A stretch of 64,000 bases of DNA from Capronia americana (Eukaryota > Ascomycota > Eurotiomycetes > Chaetothyriales > Herpotrichiellaceae), in contig JADWQD010000014.1 in assembly GCA_016110215.1 (NCBI GenBank), forward strand, positions 744,001 to 808,000. The letters are read 5' to 3'. Every line of letters begins with the position of its first letter. Within the stretch, counting starts at the first letter, position 1. A program made the position numbers and the translations under genes. Below the pieces are notes generated by a model, which was not told where the DNA came from, searched no databases, and saw only the letters and a list, made by a program, of their open reading frames with translations. Positions 34,324-44,965 of this stretch are shown in pieces.

Positions 34324-35369
34324 TCTCAACGGAGAAATATAGTTGGCACTGGTTGTTAATGGGCGATTGTCGTATTGACTGGCTGGAAAGAGAGATGAGC
34401 AGGCTGGACACAGACGAGGTGAGATATGGTGTTTATGTATAGGATGAGAAACCGGCCTACTCCCCTTCGGATTGTATCACTCTTCTTGCAAGGCTCGTCC
34501 AGGGATGGATTTGTCCATAGTATTGCCGCTGTGCACACTGGATCCTCTGGCAGCCTTGCAGGGGCGATCAATTTCCGTCCCGCGAACAAATTCACTGGTC
34601 CGAAGTGACCAAATCTTCGCAGTCAGTTGCGGCGATTACCCCACATATCCCCGGTACGCAGAGGAGGTTCGTCCTGGTTTGAGAATATCCCCAGTGCTGA
34701 TTACTGGGCTTGCTCCAATTGACGATCCAACGAACCGTTTAGATTGGACAGGATTGTATTCCCCGTAGGTATGACCAGAGAGATGGCCCACCCCATCCGA
34801 CATTAACATCAGAGTCAGAATCAAACGACATCCATAAACGGACAGGAAACGGCAAACCCGCTTCAAAGCCTGAAAATAGGTGGTAACCTACTCGCCCTCG
34901 CCCACTATGGCGGCATCCTGGTCTGGCGTAGGAGCAGAAGTCATCGGGAAGCAGGGGAGAGGCGGGTCTTAGGTGAATGCAAGGTAAGTAGAAAGTCAGG
35001 GAGAGTTGAAGGTGAGTAGGAGGTAAGTCATGTTTCAAAAGCGGCGTAGATCGGGTGAGTGTCGAGGTGCGCTTAGCGTCATTTACCTCCTCTTTGCGTG
35101 CCATGACACTTCCATAGAAGTACTACATCCATCCCCTCCCCATATTATGCTCTATTTGGTTTCAATTTCAGGCTCTGCCATGCTATGTCCACAAGAAAGT
35201 AAAGCTACACGCCTTTGTATAGATCATAAGAAGATTACAATATGTAGTTGTATGTCCGGACCTCTCGTGCCCCACCTCATAATAAGCACCGTGCATTCAT
35301 GTATCGTTTCATCGTCAGGGCACTCTTGAATGGCCTCCAGCCTCTATTCAGGCCAAGTGTTCTTATTCC
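34324..35369. other. 1.05 kb intergenic, right border of the catabolic cluster
   Basis: No domain-bearing frame is visible. It contains the transporter promoter and the 3' flank of the lipase gene. Confidence 0.5.
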
Positions 35370-38300
35370 TCAGTCTTCACAGATCCCCTTCTCCAAAGCC
35401 GCCAGAGCAGCCTCGTATCTGCCTGGACTATGATCCCCAAACATATCCCTCCCAAACCTAAGTTCTCCAAACCTCCTTTCCACGTCCCTTACCCATGTCA
35501 TCCTCACTCTTGTGGCAGGCCGTCCCAGAGCGCGGTACAGTTTCTCCGTGCGATCATCCCTCGAATCATCCGGTCCAAAGACCGCCTCTCTTGCCACGTC
35601 GGGATCGAGACGGTCAAAGACGCGGGTGGTCTCAACCACGAAGATCTCTCCCGGCGGCACGAGTTTGTCGTTGACCATCGCGGCGCGGAGAGTCTTCAGC
35701 GCAGCCCACGCCCACGTATCCTCTCCCAACCCGTCACCTGCCATATTCTCCGGCGGAGGCGGTCCCTTGGGATTATTGTAGAAGGCAGACTTGACGGCGC
35801 TGGTGAGACGGTTCCACACTCGTGTCTTGAGAGCGCCGAGTGCATCGGATGTATCGTGCTTGAGGTGCAGTGCTACTGTTCGAAAGTCGTGAAGGATGCC
35901 CAAGGAGAGACAGGGCACGATGTCTGCATGGTTGACGATGGTAGTTATTAGGCCGCAGGTGGCGGAGCGGAGGAGCTCCGACATGCACGCGGGTGTGCCA
36001 AAGGCGTAGACGTGGATGGGCCGACCAGCAGGGAGGGTTATAGGAGGGATGTAGGACGTGTAGGGCCCGTCGGTCGGTTGGTGGGTGAGCAGTTTCGGTT
36101 TGTTGCCTGTGATAAAGGAGGTTTTGGAGCCGTCGCAGGATGGCTCGGCGATTAGAATGGCGAGAATAGCGGCAACTGCGCCACCTAGGGAGTGCCCGCA
36201 GAGGACGAGGCCGTAGTCGGGATATTGTTCCAATGTTGCTCGGATGGTGGCGATAATGCGGCTTCCGCTGCCGCCTAGCAGGCGCCGTGCTGACGCATGG
36301 ATGCCTTTGTGTACTTTATAACGCTGGCCTTGCCAGAGGAGATCGTCGTAGTCGCACGTCATGTCCGTGAGGACGTCCTCGAAGCCCAGGGTACCGCGAC
36401 AGGTCAAGACCACTGCTTTCGAATCGTCGTCAATCGAGATAAAATGAATCAGCGGAGATATAGCCGACGGCGACCCGTTGGTATTGCCAGTAACCCCTTT
36501 GGGGTCGTAGAAAGATGACAATAGGATCGTGTCCGGAGGTAAACCGGTATGGCTCGAGAAAGAGCTATGCTCATGATGCACATTCAACGTCATCAATTCA
36601 GTGGATTTGCTGAGATCGTCTTCAGAGGCCGAGAGGCCCATTACCCTTAGAAAGTTCGACCCATACGAGGCCGAGGCAAACCTCGCAAATCGTCGGACTG
36701 TTTTTACCAGATGACGGTCAGGGAATATCCCGGGCACCTTGCCATCGTTGATGAGGGAAGCCAGTATGCTGTGGTCTTCGTAGATGGATTTACGCGGCAA
36801 AGGAGTCTTCGGCGCGAGTAGGATCGCTTCCTTCGAATCCTTCGTAGCCATCGAGTAAAGGCTAGGCACGAAAGATCGAGACCGGCGGTGATGGACCGTA
36901 CCCGTGGTCGGGTCGAGCCTCGACTCTGTTTCGTCCAAAGCCAAGCCCAGCTCCGACCGTGTTGGCGTCAGGCCATTCACTACTCGGGTCCGAGTCCGAG
37001 TGAATGTGGGTGAGCCCGGCCGGCTGTCATGTGAGTGGACGGAGTATGTCTCGGTCGTCTGGGATACGATCGAATCTCTTCTTCTGTGCTGTACAGCGAA
37101 GTAGTTTGTTGATGACTCCGCCGCACGATGAAGACTCGGACTCGGCAAAGGCGTATGGCTTGATGAAGCGAAAGCTCGGTGAGGTGTAGAGTCTCCACGA
37201 GTAGTCGATGTCGCTCGAGACCTGGATGCCTGGACTGGTACGGACGGTAATGGCTTCTGCGGCTTCGAGGGGGCTCTTTGCATATCCTTGACCGCCGCTG
37301 AAGATTGACTGGGGCTGAGGGTCCTTAGTGCTTTCTTCAGCACACCGCCTTTCTCGCTTTTGGTTGCGAGCGAAGTCTTGTCTTTCTTACCTTTCATCAG
37401 GGGTATCCGGCTGGTGGCGCTCGGGCCAGGCGAGGATTTGCTCGAGGAGAGGACAGGCCGACGGCTCTTCTTCTGATTCGCGACGGGTCCACTGGACTTT
37501 GGAGGCGACAATGTCGGGGGCGAAGACGACTCAAGAGCTTCATCATCTCGCTCTGAGCCGGAGAATACTGCTGGTTCTATCTGAACGGGTTCATCGACGA
37601 TTGAAATCCGCTTTGGTGCGCTCCTCATCACGAGCATGTCGTCGACGTCGAGGTGATCAGGTGGTGATCCATGATTGGCTGTCAGTCGCAATTGATTAGT
37701 CGACGAAGGCAGCTCTGCGCTGCTTGATCTCTTCAAAGCCGTGCGAAAGATGACGGTTTGATGAGGCCCGCCTTGTATGCCGTTGCCCGAGCTTTCGTGG
37801 TTCAACCTTTCAGCCACCATGACAGTCCCAGGCGGAGGATCGATGTGAGCTGTGTGGCCATCGTAGATATCGACCTTGATTGTCTTCGCCGTTATGGTCT
37901 CCGATGTGACAATGGCCCGAGCCCCAGCGGGCAATTGGCTCATGATCCTTTCTCGAATTTCCTCGTCGGACAGATTGGTCTGGTCGTCCAGGGGGAGGGT
38001 GACCGTCTGAGCATCGTACAGTGTGCCCCGTTCCAGGGCTTCAAATTCGTCCTCATCGTCCGGAGAGGCGAACGTCATGGCCGGCCCGCCCACGTTGGTG
38101 TTGAGGCTGATCATGCCCTTCCTTCTGGTACCTACCACGTCGGCTCTGAAACCTTTGTCGTCGATGACAGCATCCCAGATTGTCTCCTCACCGCCGGCAT
38201 CTCGAAAGTCGAGTTCTGTCTTGCGCCTGCCCCATCTCTGCAGCAGGACGAATCCAATGGTCCCGATGATGAGATCCAAGTATGTGACCACCTCCCCAGT

Positions 38301-38927
38301 GCCCCCCACTTCAGGCTTGTTAAGCTCGTCTCGGATCAGCGTGATGATGGCGGCAACGGCGCGGGAGGATTCGGTGGAGCCGAGGATGGCGTTGAGCGTG
38401 GCGAGACCTTGTATGGAGAGGCCGGATATCGAGTTCATAAAGGCTTCCGTCAGGTAGAAACCTGTTGAGGCGACGAAGGAAGTGGTTGAGATGGTCGAGT
38501 GCAAGGCAGAGATCTGTCAGTGTGTCAGCTCAGTCTTCTCACCTCCGTGAGTGTTCGAACGTACGCTCCTCTCCAACAAGTTCTCGGCCTCAGCCCGTCC
38601 CAGCTCGCCATTGCTTCGGGCGGAGACATCCCTTCCCGCAGCAATGAGGATAGATTCCAGCGCGCTCCGACTGACAGACAAGGTCTTGAGAGTAGCTTCC
38701 CTGCCGGCGTAGAGACCCCAGCCTCCGACTTTGGTAGCGCCACGCACGTAGAAGGAAGTGAGGCCGGTGACTCCGCTTATGATTGCTGCGGCAGGCGCAG
38801 GCAGCAGAGTCCGTCCCTGCTGCGGCTGGGCAAGCACAATTTCCTTTGGAACATCATCGCCGGAGTCTCCATCAGTTTTCTCATCTTCAGAGGCAGGCGA
38901 GCTCTCTTTATTTGAACTCCAAAGCAT
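35370..38927 (-). CDS. Class 3 (diacylglycerol-type) lipase
   Basis: Two exons (38565-38927, 35370-38513) give 1168 residues. The lipase nucleophile elbow CGHSLGG lies near residue 893, preceded by VVLTCRGTLGFEDVLTDM and followed by VYAFGTPACMSELL and NHADIVPCLSLG. Together these are the class 3 lipase fold (Ser, Asp, His triad) of the sn-1-specific diacylglycerol lipase type. The N-terminal 230 residues carry hydrophobic segments (AIISGVTGLTSFY, VVTYLDLIIGTIGFVLLQ) suggesting membrane attachment. About 450 residues of serine/proline-rich linker precede the catalytic region. The intron is 51 nt with clear signals. Probable role: intracellular lipid hydrolysis or signalling. Confidence 0.88.
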
Positions 38928-39663
38928 AGTGCAGAGCAATGGAAGCGTCAGGTCTGGGAGGCGGTGTGAGGGGTAAAGAGCGTAGTGGCTTTACGTCGGG
39001 CTCCATGAAGGATGTAGAAAGAATCATCGACAGCACAGGAGAAGCAAGTAGCAGTGAAAACACGAGTATGAAAATATCTGTTGGGCTGAATTTCAGCAGG
39101 ACGAAGGACGCAGGTACGCGTCGGGTTCCTGGCGGTTGGCATGGGACGGTCTCCGGAAGGGTAAGATGGCCACGTCCACCATGACGTCCGTCGCCTTGTT
39201 CACATGTGCAATTCTCGAGCACTTCATATCTGGACAGCGAGCCCTCTTGGACCCACAGCCGCAGTTTGGAAAGGAGTGATATGGACCACGTTCTCTATCA
39301 TCATTGGAGTCTACGAGTACGAGAACTCGAGGACGTGCCTCGCGCACGGGTGACGGGCCCGTCCACACCCCTGTCCGCTGTCCGCTATCCCCTGTCAGCC
39401 CCGGTGGCATTCTTTCACATGCTCGTCAGAAACACAATCAACAAACGAGGGCAGGACCGTGCAGATAACCATGCCGCCTTGGATTTGCCGTCTCACAGCC
39501 AGGCTCCCTTGAGCCAACTAATGCCCTGGAGGCCGAGTCGCTATCATAGTATTGCTAATCAGGAGAGCGCCGCGCTCAAAATGCCATTCTTGCATACTAA
39601 TACAGTTCACCAGTCCTTCGTGTCCGTTGGTACCCCGTCCTCCCTGGTGACCGCCAAGCTGCC
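38928..39663. other. Intergenic upstream of the lipase
   Basis: 740 bp: lipase promoter and the 3' flank of the Mex67-like gene. Open frames overlap on both strands and none shows a domain. Confidence 0.5.
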
Positions 39664-41001
39664 TTACAGTGGCAGGAATCGGTCACTAGGGATCTGGTGT
39701 TTGATTTCGTTGAAATTGGCTAGTGCCTTGTCGTAATCCCAATGATTTGCTTTGAGGCATTCTTCCGTGGATGCCATGTTCAGCCTCGTCTGAATACTGA
39801 ATCTGAGTCCCAGCACTTCGCGTTCCCAGACGTCCTGGGGCTTATCCGGTGTCTTGACTGCAAAAAGGGAGTCCACAGGTATCTCAGGATGCCACGGCCG
39901 ACTAGGATCAACTGGGATCTGTGCCGCCGGCACATCCTTGTATCGGGCATCGGGTCGGAAGGGTGTTTGTCCTACCCCTATCCCTACCCCTACCCCTATC
40001 GGTATACCTGCTGCTGGTGCTGGCGCTGGCTGCCCCGCCGGAAATGGGATTGCTCCTTGAATACTCTCGACCGCGGTGTTATTGACCTGTTTGAGTTTGG
40101 GATACCACTGTCGTAATATTTGCACTGTGTCAGGCAGGTAACAGACGGGATTGCCATCGAGTATTATGTGCTGTAGTTCCCGGAACTTGTCGCTGAAGGC
40201 CATCAGACTGTTCATGTTCTCGAGTTTATTGTCGCCCAAGTCGAGGCCCTGGATGCGGGGGAAGAACCGCGACAAGGCCTCGATAATTGTAACGTTGTTG
40301 ATCTCGTTCTGTCTGAGACTGATCAGGTGCACACTTATGTTTCGTTGATGGTTGCTCGGCCAGACTTTTGTCTTGCAAACAGTGAAGATGGCTTCCCAGA
40401 CCTTGGCACCATCTGTTGCGTTCTGTATGTCGGGGATTTGTTGGATCCCAGCATGGTTGGCCAGGTTGGTTAGGTTGAGGTGTTTGTCAGCTTCCGTGTA
40501 GCAGCTGCGAATGACAGCGGCTATCTTGTCCGCCACCCCAACCGTGAATAGGTCGTCGTTGATGCCATTGCTTTGCGAGCCGAAGCCAATGGTGTTGTGT
40601 TGCTTGTATTGATTGTTTCCGTCGGCGCGAGGGCCGGTTGGGGGGAATTTGTTACCAATGTCGCCTCGCGGTCGTGTTTCCTCGATCTTAATCGTAGTTC
40701 CGCTCCAACTGCTGCCATCCAACTGGTAGAATCGATTTTTGTCCCTTTCCCATATTTCGATAAAGAGGATATGCACTTTGACCACTCTGTCGGATATAAT
40801 TTGGCAACCAGACTTGCTTTTGAGAAAGCTCAGGACCGCAGATTTCTGATCCCGAGCTGGTATTGTCGAGTTTGTCCATCCCTTGACAACCAGCTCTATC
40901 GTGGAGTTGCCATGATGCTGTCCTTCTCCCCGACCGCCGCCTCGGCCGCGCCCTCCTCCATATTGGCCTCCTCCGCGGTAGCCGCCCTTCCCGAATGCCA
41001 T
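39664..41001 (-). CDS. Mex67-like mRNA export factor without an NTF2-like domain
   Basis: Single-exon frame, 445 residues from the ATG at 41001. It opens with an RG/GG-rich tail (GGYRGGGQYGGGRGRGGGRG), then an RNP-like region. Leucine-rich repeats follow (RFFPRIQGLDLGDNKLENMN, KFRELQHIILDGNPVC), and the C terminus is the TAP-C/UBA-like domain (SIQTRLNMASTEECLKANHW...ALANFNEIKHQIP), which in Mex67 binds FG nucleoporins. Canonical Mex67 (about 600-650 residues) has an NTF2-like domain between LRR and UBA that pairs with Mtr2. Here only about 115 proline/glycine-rich residues separate them. It may be a paralogue with altered function, or a small intron has been missed. Confident on family, not on role. 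Confidence 0.75.
   Translation of the reverse strand: MAFGKGGYRGGGQYGGGRGRGGGRGEGQHHGNSTIELVVKGWTNSTIPARDQKSAVLSFLKSKSGCQIISDRVVKVHILFIEIWERDKNRFYQLDGSSWSGTTIKIEETRPRGDIGNKFPPTGPRADGNNQYKQHNTIGFGSQSNGINDDLFTVGVADKIAAVIRSCYTEADKHLNLTNLANHAGIQQIPDIQNATDGAKVWEAIFTVCKTKVWPSNHQRNISVHLISLRQNEINNVTIIEALSRFFPRIQGLDLGDNKLENMNSLMAFSDKFRELQHIILDGNPVCYLPDTVQILRQWYPKLKQVNNTAVESIQGAIPFPAGQPAPAPAAGIPIGVGVGIGVGQTPFRPDARYKDVPAAQIPVDPSRPWHPEIPVDSLFAVKTPDKPQDVWEREVLGLRFSIQTRLNMASTEECLKANHWDYDKALANFNEIKHQIPSDRFLPL
39972..40001. repeat. Five-unit hexanucleotide repeat in the Mex67-like gene
   Basis: Units ctaccc/ctatcc/ctaccc/ctaccc/ctatcg in tandem. On the coding strand they specify an alternating Gly-Val/Gly-Ile run in the linker before the UBA-like domain, so copy number change would keep frame. 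Confidence 0.75.
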
Positions 41002-41721
41002 CTTAAACGCCCCGACCTGGCAATACACAATAGGATCTCCTTGGATTCGCCAACTCTGGCGTAGAATAGTGTATATGTCGTGTGTTCGGCGGGCTCGAGA
41101 TCTGTCCCAAAGCCTTCCAAGGTGCCAAGAAACGAGAGATTATTTGTATGACTGGCGTTCTCTCAGTCCTAGAGTGTGACCATGCAGTTGTCACTCGTCT
41201 GGCAAATTTTGTTGATATAGGTGATGGTGAATGATGTGAATGAGGTACCCGTATTTGTGAATTTGGCCCTGACTGTGGTCTCCGAGATTTCGTATGTGGC
41301 GGACAAGGGTGTGTCGAAGGTAGTCACGACAGTGAAAAAACGCGCACTGCTGCAGGAAGATCCTGCTTGTGGTGAGAAGATGAGACTTGGAGATCGGCGA
41401 GGTCACAACGGGCGTGCCTGAGAATAGATTGTGTGACAAAGGGAAGATGACCTTGAAGTTGTCAGGAACAAAAAGAACTTTGTCGTCGTAGGCGGAACTC
41501 GACTCAAAAGACCCTGTCAGGCAGCACCACGTGACCTGCGCTAGCCTCGATGCGGAACTTTCAACGGCTAGTCCGTTTTCGGCCGCGCCTCGTCGTCGGC
41601 TGGTGCCATGATTGGTCCGTGATCGATGGCGGCTTCATGCGGCGTCGCCGGCAGACTCGAAAGGGAACCTGATAGTAGGACACTGTAGATGTTCACGGCA
41701 CTCCAATCTACGTGTCATACT
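41002..41721. other. Intergenic between Mex67-like gene and VPS53
   Basis: 720 bp with no recognisable gene; it contains the promoter of the Mex67-like gene and the 3' end region of VPS53. Confidence 0.5.
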
Positions 41722-44376
41722 CTATCGACCGTTTGCTCGATCTTCGGGCGGGGCTGGGCTGGTCGTCTTACTACTACCAAAACGACCGATGCCTCCAAAC
41801 CCACCCAGGTCCCGTTTGAAGAATTTCCCTATGTTCTTCAAGTTCTCGTTTAACTTCGCTCCAGCCTCTGCGCCGGAGAAGACCCCATCTCCTGTCACAT
41901 TACCGCCTGCTGCACCACTTCCAAATGTCGGGCTCGTGGCTCCGTCCCGTGGTGTGCCAAGACCAGGACTGCTGAAACGGTCGATGATCGCGCTGCCTAG
42001 CCCTGATGCGTCAAACTTCATGTTTGCCGGCAGGTTTGCTGTGCTCAACGACGCAGCTGCGGAATTCCCCAGCGCGGAGAGGTTGTGGAGGGCAGCTGCA
42101 GGAGTCACTGCGGCGCCAGGACCCGACGTTGACAGTCCTAGTGTCAGAGGTGTGAGAAGAGGCGATTTCTCCACAAGTGAGTCTTTATACCGTGGACTGA
42201 ATTTGTGCATCTGATATAGCTCAATCAGATGATTCTGTTCCGGCTTTGTGCGAATCCCTTTGAGTTCGAGAACCTTGCGGAAGTTGACTTCTGACAGGTC
42301 TCCGATGTGGATCAAGTATGCCTGAACGAGCGCTTCCGGGGGTGAAGGTCGTACTTGCAGAGTCTTCAACAGTGGTTCAATCTTCGCAAACGCAGCAGTC
42401 ACACGTTTGAGGAACAGGGGTGGTGGGGTTCCTGGAAGTAGGTGGCTTAGTATGTTCCGAATCTCGTGAGTGTCGAGCAACATCTGCTCAGCTCCGCCCT
42501 CTGAGATGGGCTTGCATTGGGCGATGTTCGTAAGGTACGTCGACGCGAGAAGCTCAACTAGATTGTCGGCGAAAGCACGAGCGTACTGTTGCTTGTGGAG
42601 CATCCCTAATATCTCGCTTGACCGGTCTTTGATTCGATTTTGCAGACCGGCAATGTAGGTGCTCTGGTTCTCGCCAATCTCGATCTTTGACCAAGCCGTG
42701 TTCCGCATCTCTCGCCAGCTGGGCTCTAGGTCGACCTCAACCCTACGGACTAGACCTCGGACTGCTGCACTCGCAATACCCATGAAAGCGTCCGCTTGGC
42801 TTTGCAGGTCGACCTTCTCCTTCAGTGACTCGTCTATGCGACTTTTAATCTTCTCTTCCAGAGAATTGGATGTGTTGAAACAGTAATCGGCGGTATTGAG
42901 CACCAATATAACATCTTCGACGGTAGGTATCCGTGATGGAGTCCCGCCAGTTGGCTTCTCCGAGATATAGAACAGCAGTACTTGCTGCGCGTATTGATCG
43001 AGATATCGCCCGAATACCTTCGTCAACTCCAGCAAAGGTTGCCCAGTAGAGAGCTTTGCACACTGTGCGAGAGACAGCCGGTAGAAGTTGAAGAGTTCGG
43101 TCGATGAGGTAATGACCTGCTGAGAGGAGAAATCTTCTTCTGAACTTCTGGTAGGTCGCTGTCTGTACTGCGGCATCAATGCGGCCAGTTCTTTGTCTTG
43201 TGCTTCGACCCACAGGCTCAGATATGGTTCAAAAGCGTCGGAGATCGGCTGGCCAAAGATCGGAGTGTCACTCGCCGAAGTCATGGTGTCAATGGAGGCC
43301 CTTGAGCTCTGGTTGAACCTCTTCTCCAAGCTGTGCTCGAAGTCGAGTGTTTGCTGCAAACACGACAATAATAGCTTGACATCGACCATTTGTCCATTGC
43401 GAGTGGAGCGTGACAGAATGCCCTTGTAGTCGTCCCGTGTGCCTTCGGCAAAGACGTTTGCAAGGATCTCATTGACTCGCCAATGCGACGGGAATATTGC
43501 GGCATGCTCCTCGTCGTAGATCTTCAATGTCTTCTTGAACCATGCGTATCTCCGATCGATATTGTCCAGTGACCCGGCCTCTTGATCGCCTTTGAAGATA
43601 TGCCGGTACTGGCGGAGTTGGGTGTTGCAGTACCAGGTGGTCAACCTAGAGCGGGCGGAATCGCCCAGTGCATCTACCACAAGACACGACTCGTGAAGGA
43701 GGCCTCGCTTCTGTGCAACCTCTTCCTTGGTAAATGTGATCTCGAAGTCCTCGCATACTTGTTCCAGCAGCTCCCTTTGCAGGTCGGCCACGTTTCTGCT
43801 TAATGTCGCGATCTGATCAATCGAGCGATAGGACTTGAAATGCGCCATCAGCTGGATCACCGCTTGCAGCAGCTGTGCACATTCTCGGTACTGTCTCGTT
43901 TTGCTCATGGCTCGCAGCTGTTCGTAGGCGGTCGTCAACATCTGTAGCCGCTTCAGAGCCGTCATTGACAGCGTCAAATTCTTCTTCGTATTGTCCAACT
44001 TTTTAATGTCGGCCGTCATTTCGGTGATGTTCCGTTCTGTTTGCAATGCTCGCTCGCGGACGCTCTCGATCCGCTCGAAGAGCTCGGCCAACTCGGCTTT
44101 CGACACCTCCATCCGTTGGAGACATTCTGCATTCGATTGGATTTGCTCGTCCTCGAGAGCGTCGATTTCGGTTTCGAGGTCATCTTGGTAAGCTCGTAGG
44201 ATCTGCGACGTCTGGGTGACGGACGAGAGAGTGGAAGGATGCGAGAATATCTGATCGAGGTGTGCTATGGGGTCATAGTCGTCTTTACTTATCAGCAGAC
44301 TGTCAGCGTTGTCTACCACGATCGCCTTACCTGAATCTAGCAAGTCCACTTCTGTGTGTATGCCATTGACAGGCAT
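41722..44376 (-). CDS. VPS53: GARP complex subunit VPS53
   Basis: Intronless, 884 residues. Vps53 is a subunit of the Golgi-associated retrograde protein complex that tethers endosome-derived vesicles at the trans-Golgi network. The N-terminal part has the family start DYDPIAHLDQIFSHPSTLSS, a long coiled coil, and the hallmark LTLSMTALKRLQMLTTAYEQ followed by HFKSYRSIDQIATLSRNVAD. The C-terminal half is the helical Vps53 C-terminal region (HLLPGTPPPLFLKRVTAAFA, VNFRKVLELKGIR). The tail is Gly/Ala/Pro-rich and ends in low complexity. Length is normal for fungi. Confidence 0.94.
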   Translation of the reverse strand: MPVNGIHTEVDLLDSGKAIVVDNADSLLISKDDYDPIAHLDQIFSHPSTLSSVTQTSQILRAYQDDLETEIDALEDEQIQSNAECLQRMEVSKAELAELFERIESVRERALQTERNITEMTADIKKLDNTKKNLTLSMTALKRLQMLTTAYEQLRAMSKTRQYRECAQLLQAVIQLMAHFKSYRSIDQIATLSRNVADLQRELLEQVCEDFEITFTKEEVAQKRGLLHESCLVVDALGDSARSRLTTWYCNTQLRQYRHIFKGDQEAGSLDNIDRRYAWFKKTLKIYDEEHAAIFPSHWRVNEILANVFAEGTRDDYKGILSRSTRNGQMVDVKLLLSCLQQTLDFEHSLEKRFNQSSRASIDTMTSASDTPIFGQPISDAFEPYLSLWVEAQDKELAALMPQYRQRPTRSSEEDFSSQQVITSSTELFNFYRLSLAQCAKLSTGQPLLELTKVFGRYLDQYAQQVLLFYISEKPTGGTPSRIPTVEDVILVLNTADYCFNTSNSLEEKIKSRIDESLKEKVDLQSQADAFMGIASAAVRGLVRRVEVDLEPSWREMRNTAWSKIEIGENQSTYIAGLQNRIKDRSSEILGMLHKQQYARAFADNLVELLASTYLTNIAQCKPISEGGAEQMLLDTHEIRNILSHLLPGTPPPLFLKRVTAAFAKIEPLLKTLQVRPSPPEALVQAYLIHIGDLSEVNFRKVLELKGIRTKPEQNHLIELYQMHKFSPRYKDSLVEKSPLLTPLTLGLSTSGPGAAVTPAAALHNLSALGNSAAASLSTANLPANMKFDASGLGSAIIDRFSSPGLGTPRDGATSPTFGSGAAGGNVTGDGVFSGAEAGAKLNENLKNIGKFFKRDLGGFGGIGRFGSSKTTSPAPPEDRANGR

Positions 44377-44965
44377 CTGAACTAGATGAGTGAGAACTGA
44401 GACTCCGCAGATCGTTTAATGGGTGGGCCGTGATACACATTTCCTCAAAGAATGATTCAAGACAAGTCCAATTGTTGTTGCCGAGACACGGTGCCTTTGT
44501 ATCAGAGGACATCACCACGACTACGGAGTACGAACAACGTGTTCTCCCTTGTTCCCCCGCAAGGATCTGGCTTGCTCGGCGGATCTCACCAGTTGGGGGC
44601 CCACCCAAAGGGTTTAGCGCCTCAGATCGGGCTGGATAACGCCGACTTTGTTCACCTTGACGGGACCGTCAACCACAACTTGTGCTAATGGTAATTGCCC
44701 TCAAGCTGAAGCATTTTCAATAAAAGCGTGGTCGTCCTCTTCAGAAGCCGCACAGTGATACGGGTTACAAGCGATCGTTGAGAAGGAGAACAAAAAGGAC
44801 CCCATGTCTCGACGCGGTCTGTCAACACCGGACAGCGCTTGCGAAGTCAACCACTCCCTCCAAGATGACCATAATCATTTTTTTCCCAGAAGTGGCTGTG
44901 TTTGCATCTCGAAGATACGAAGGGATCAAATTCTACACCGGCCGAACCTGTCAACGATATAAAAA
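44377..44965. other. VPS53 promoter region with a TACGGAGTA motif
   Basis: 590 bp between the VPS53 start and the stop of the NLR gene. TACGGAGTA occurs at 44522-44530, about 150 bp upstream of VPS53. No gene recognised. Confidence 0.5.
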
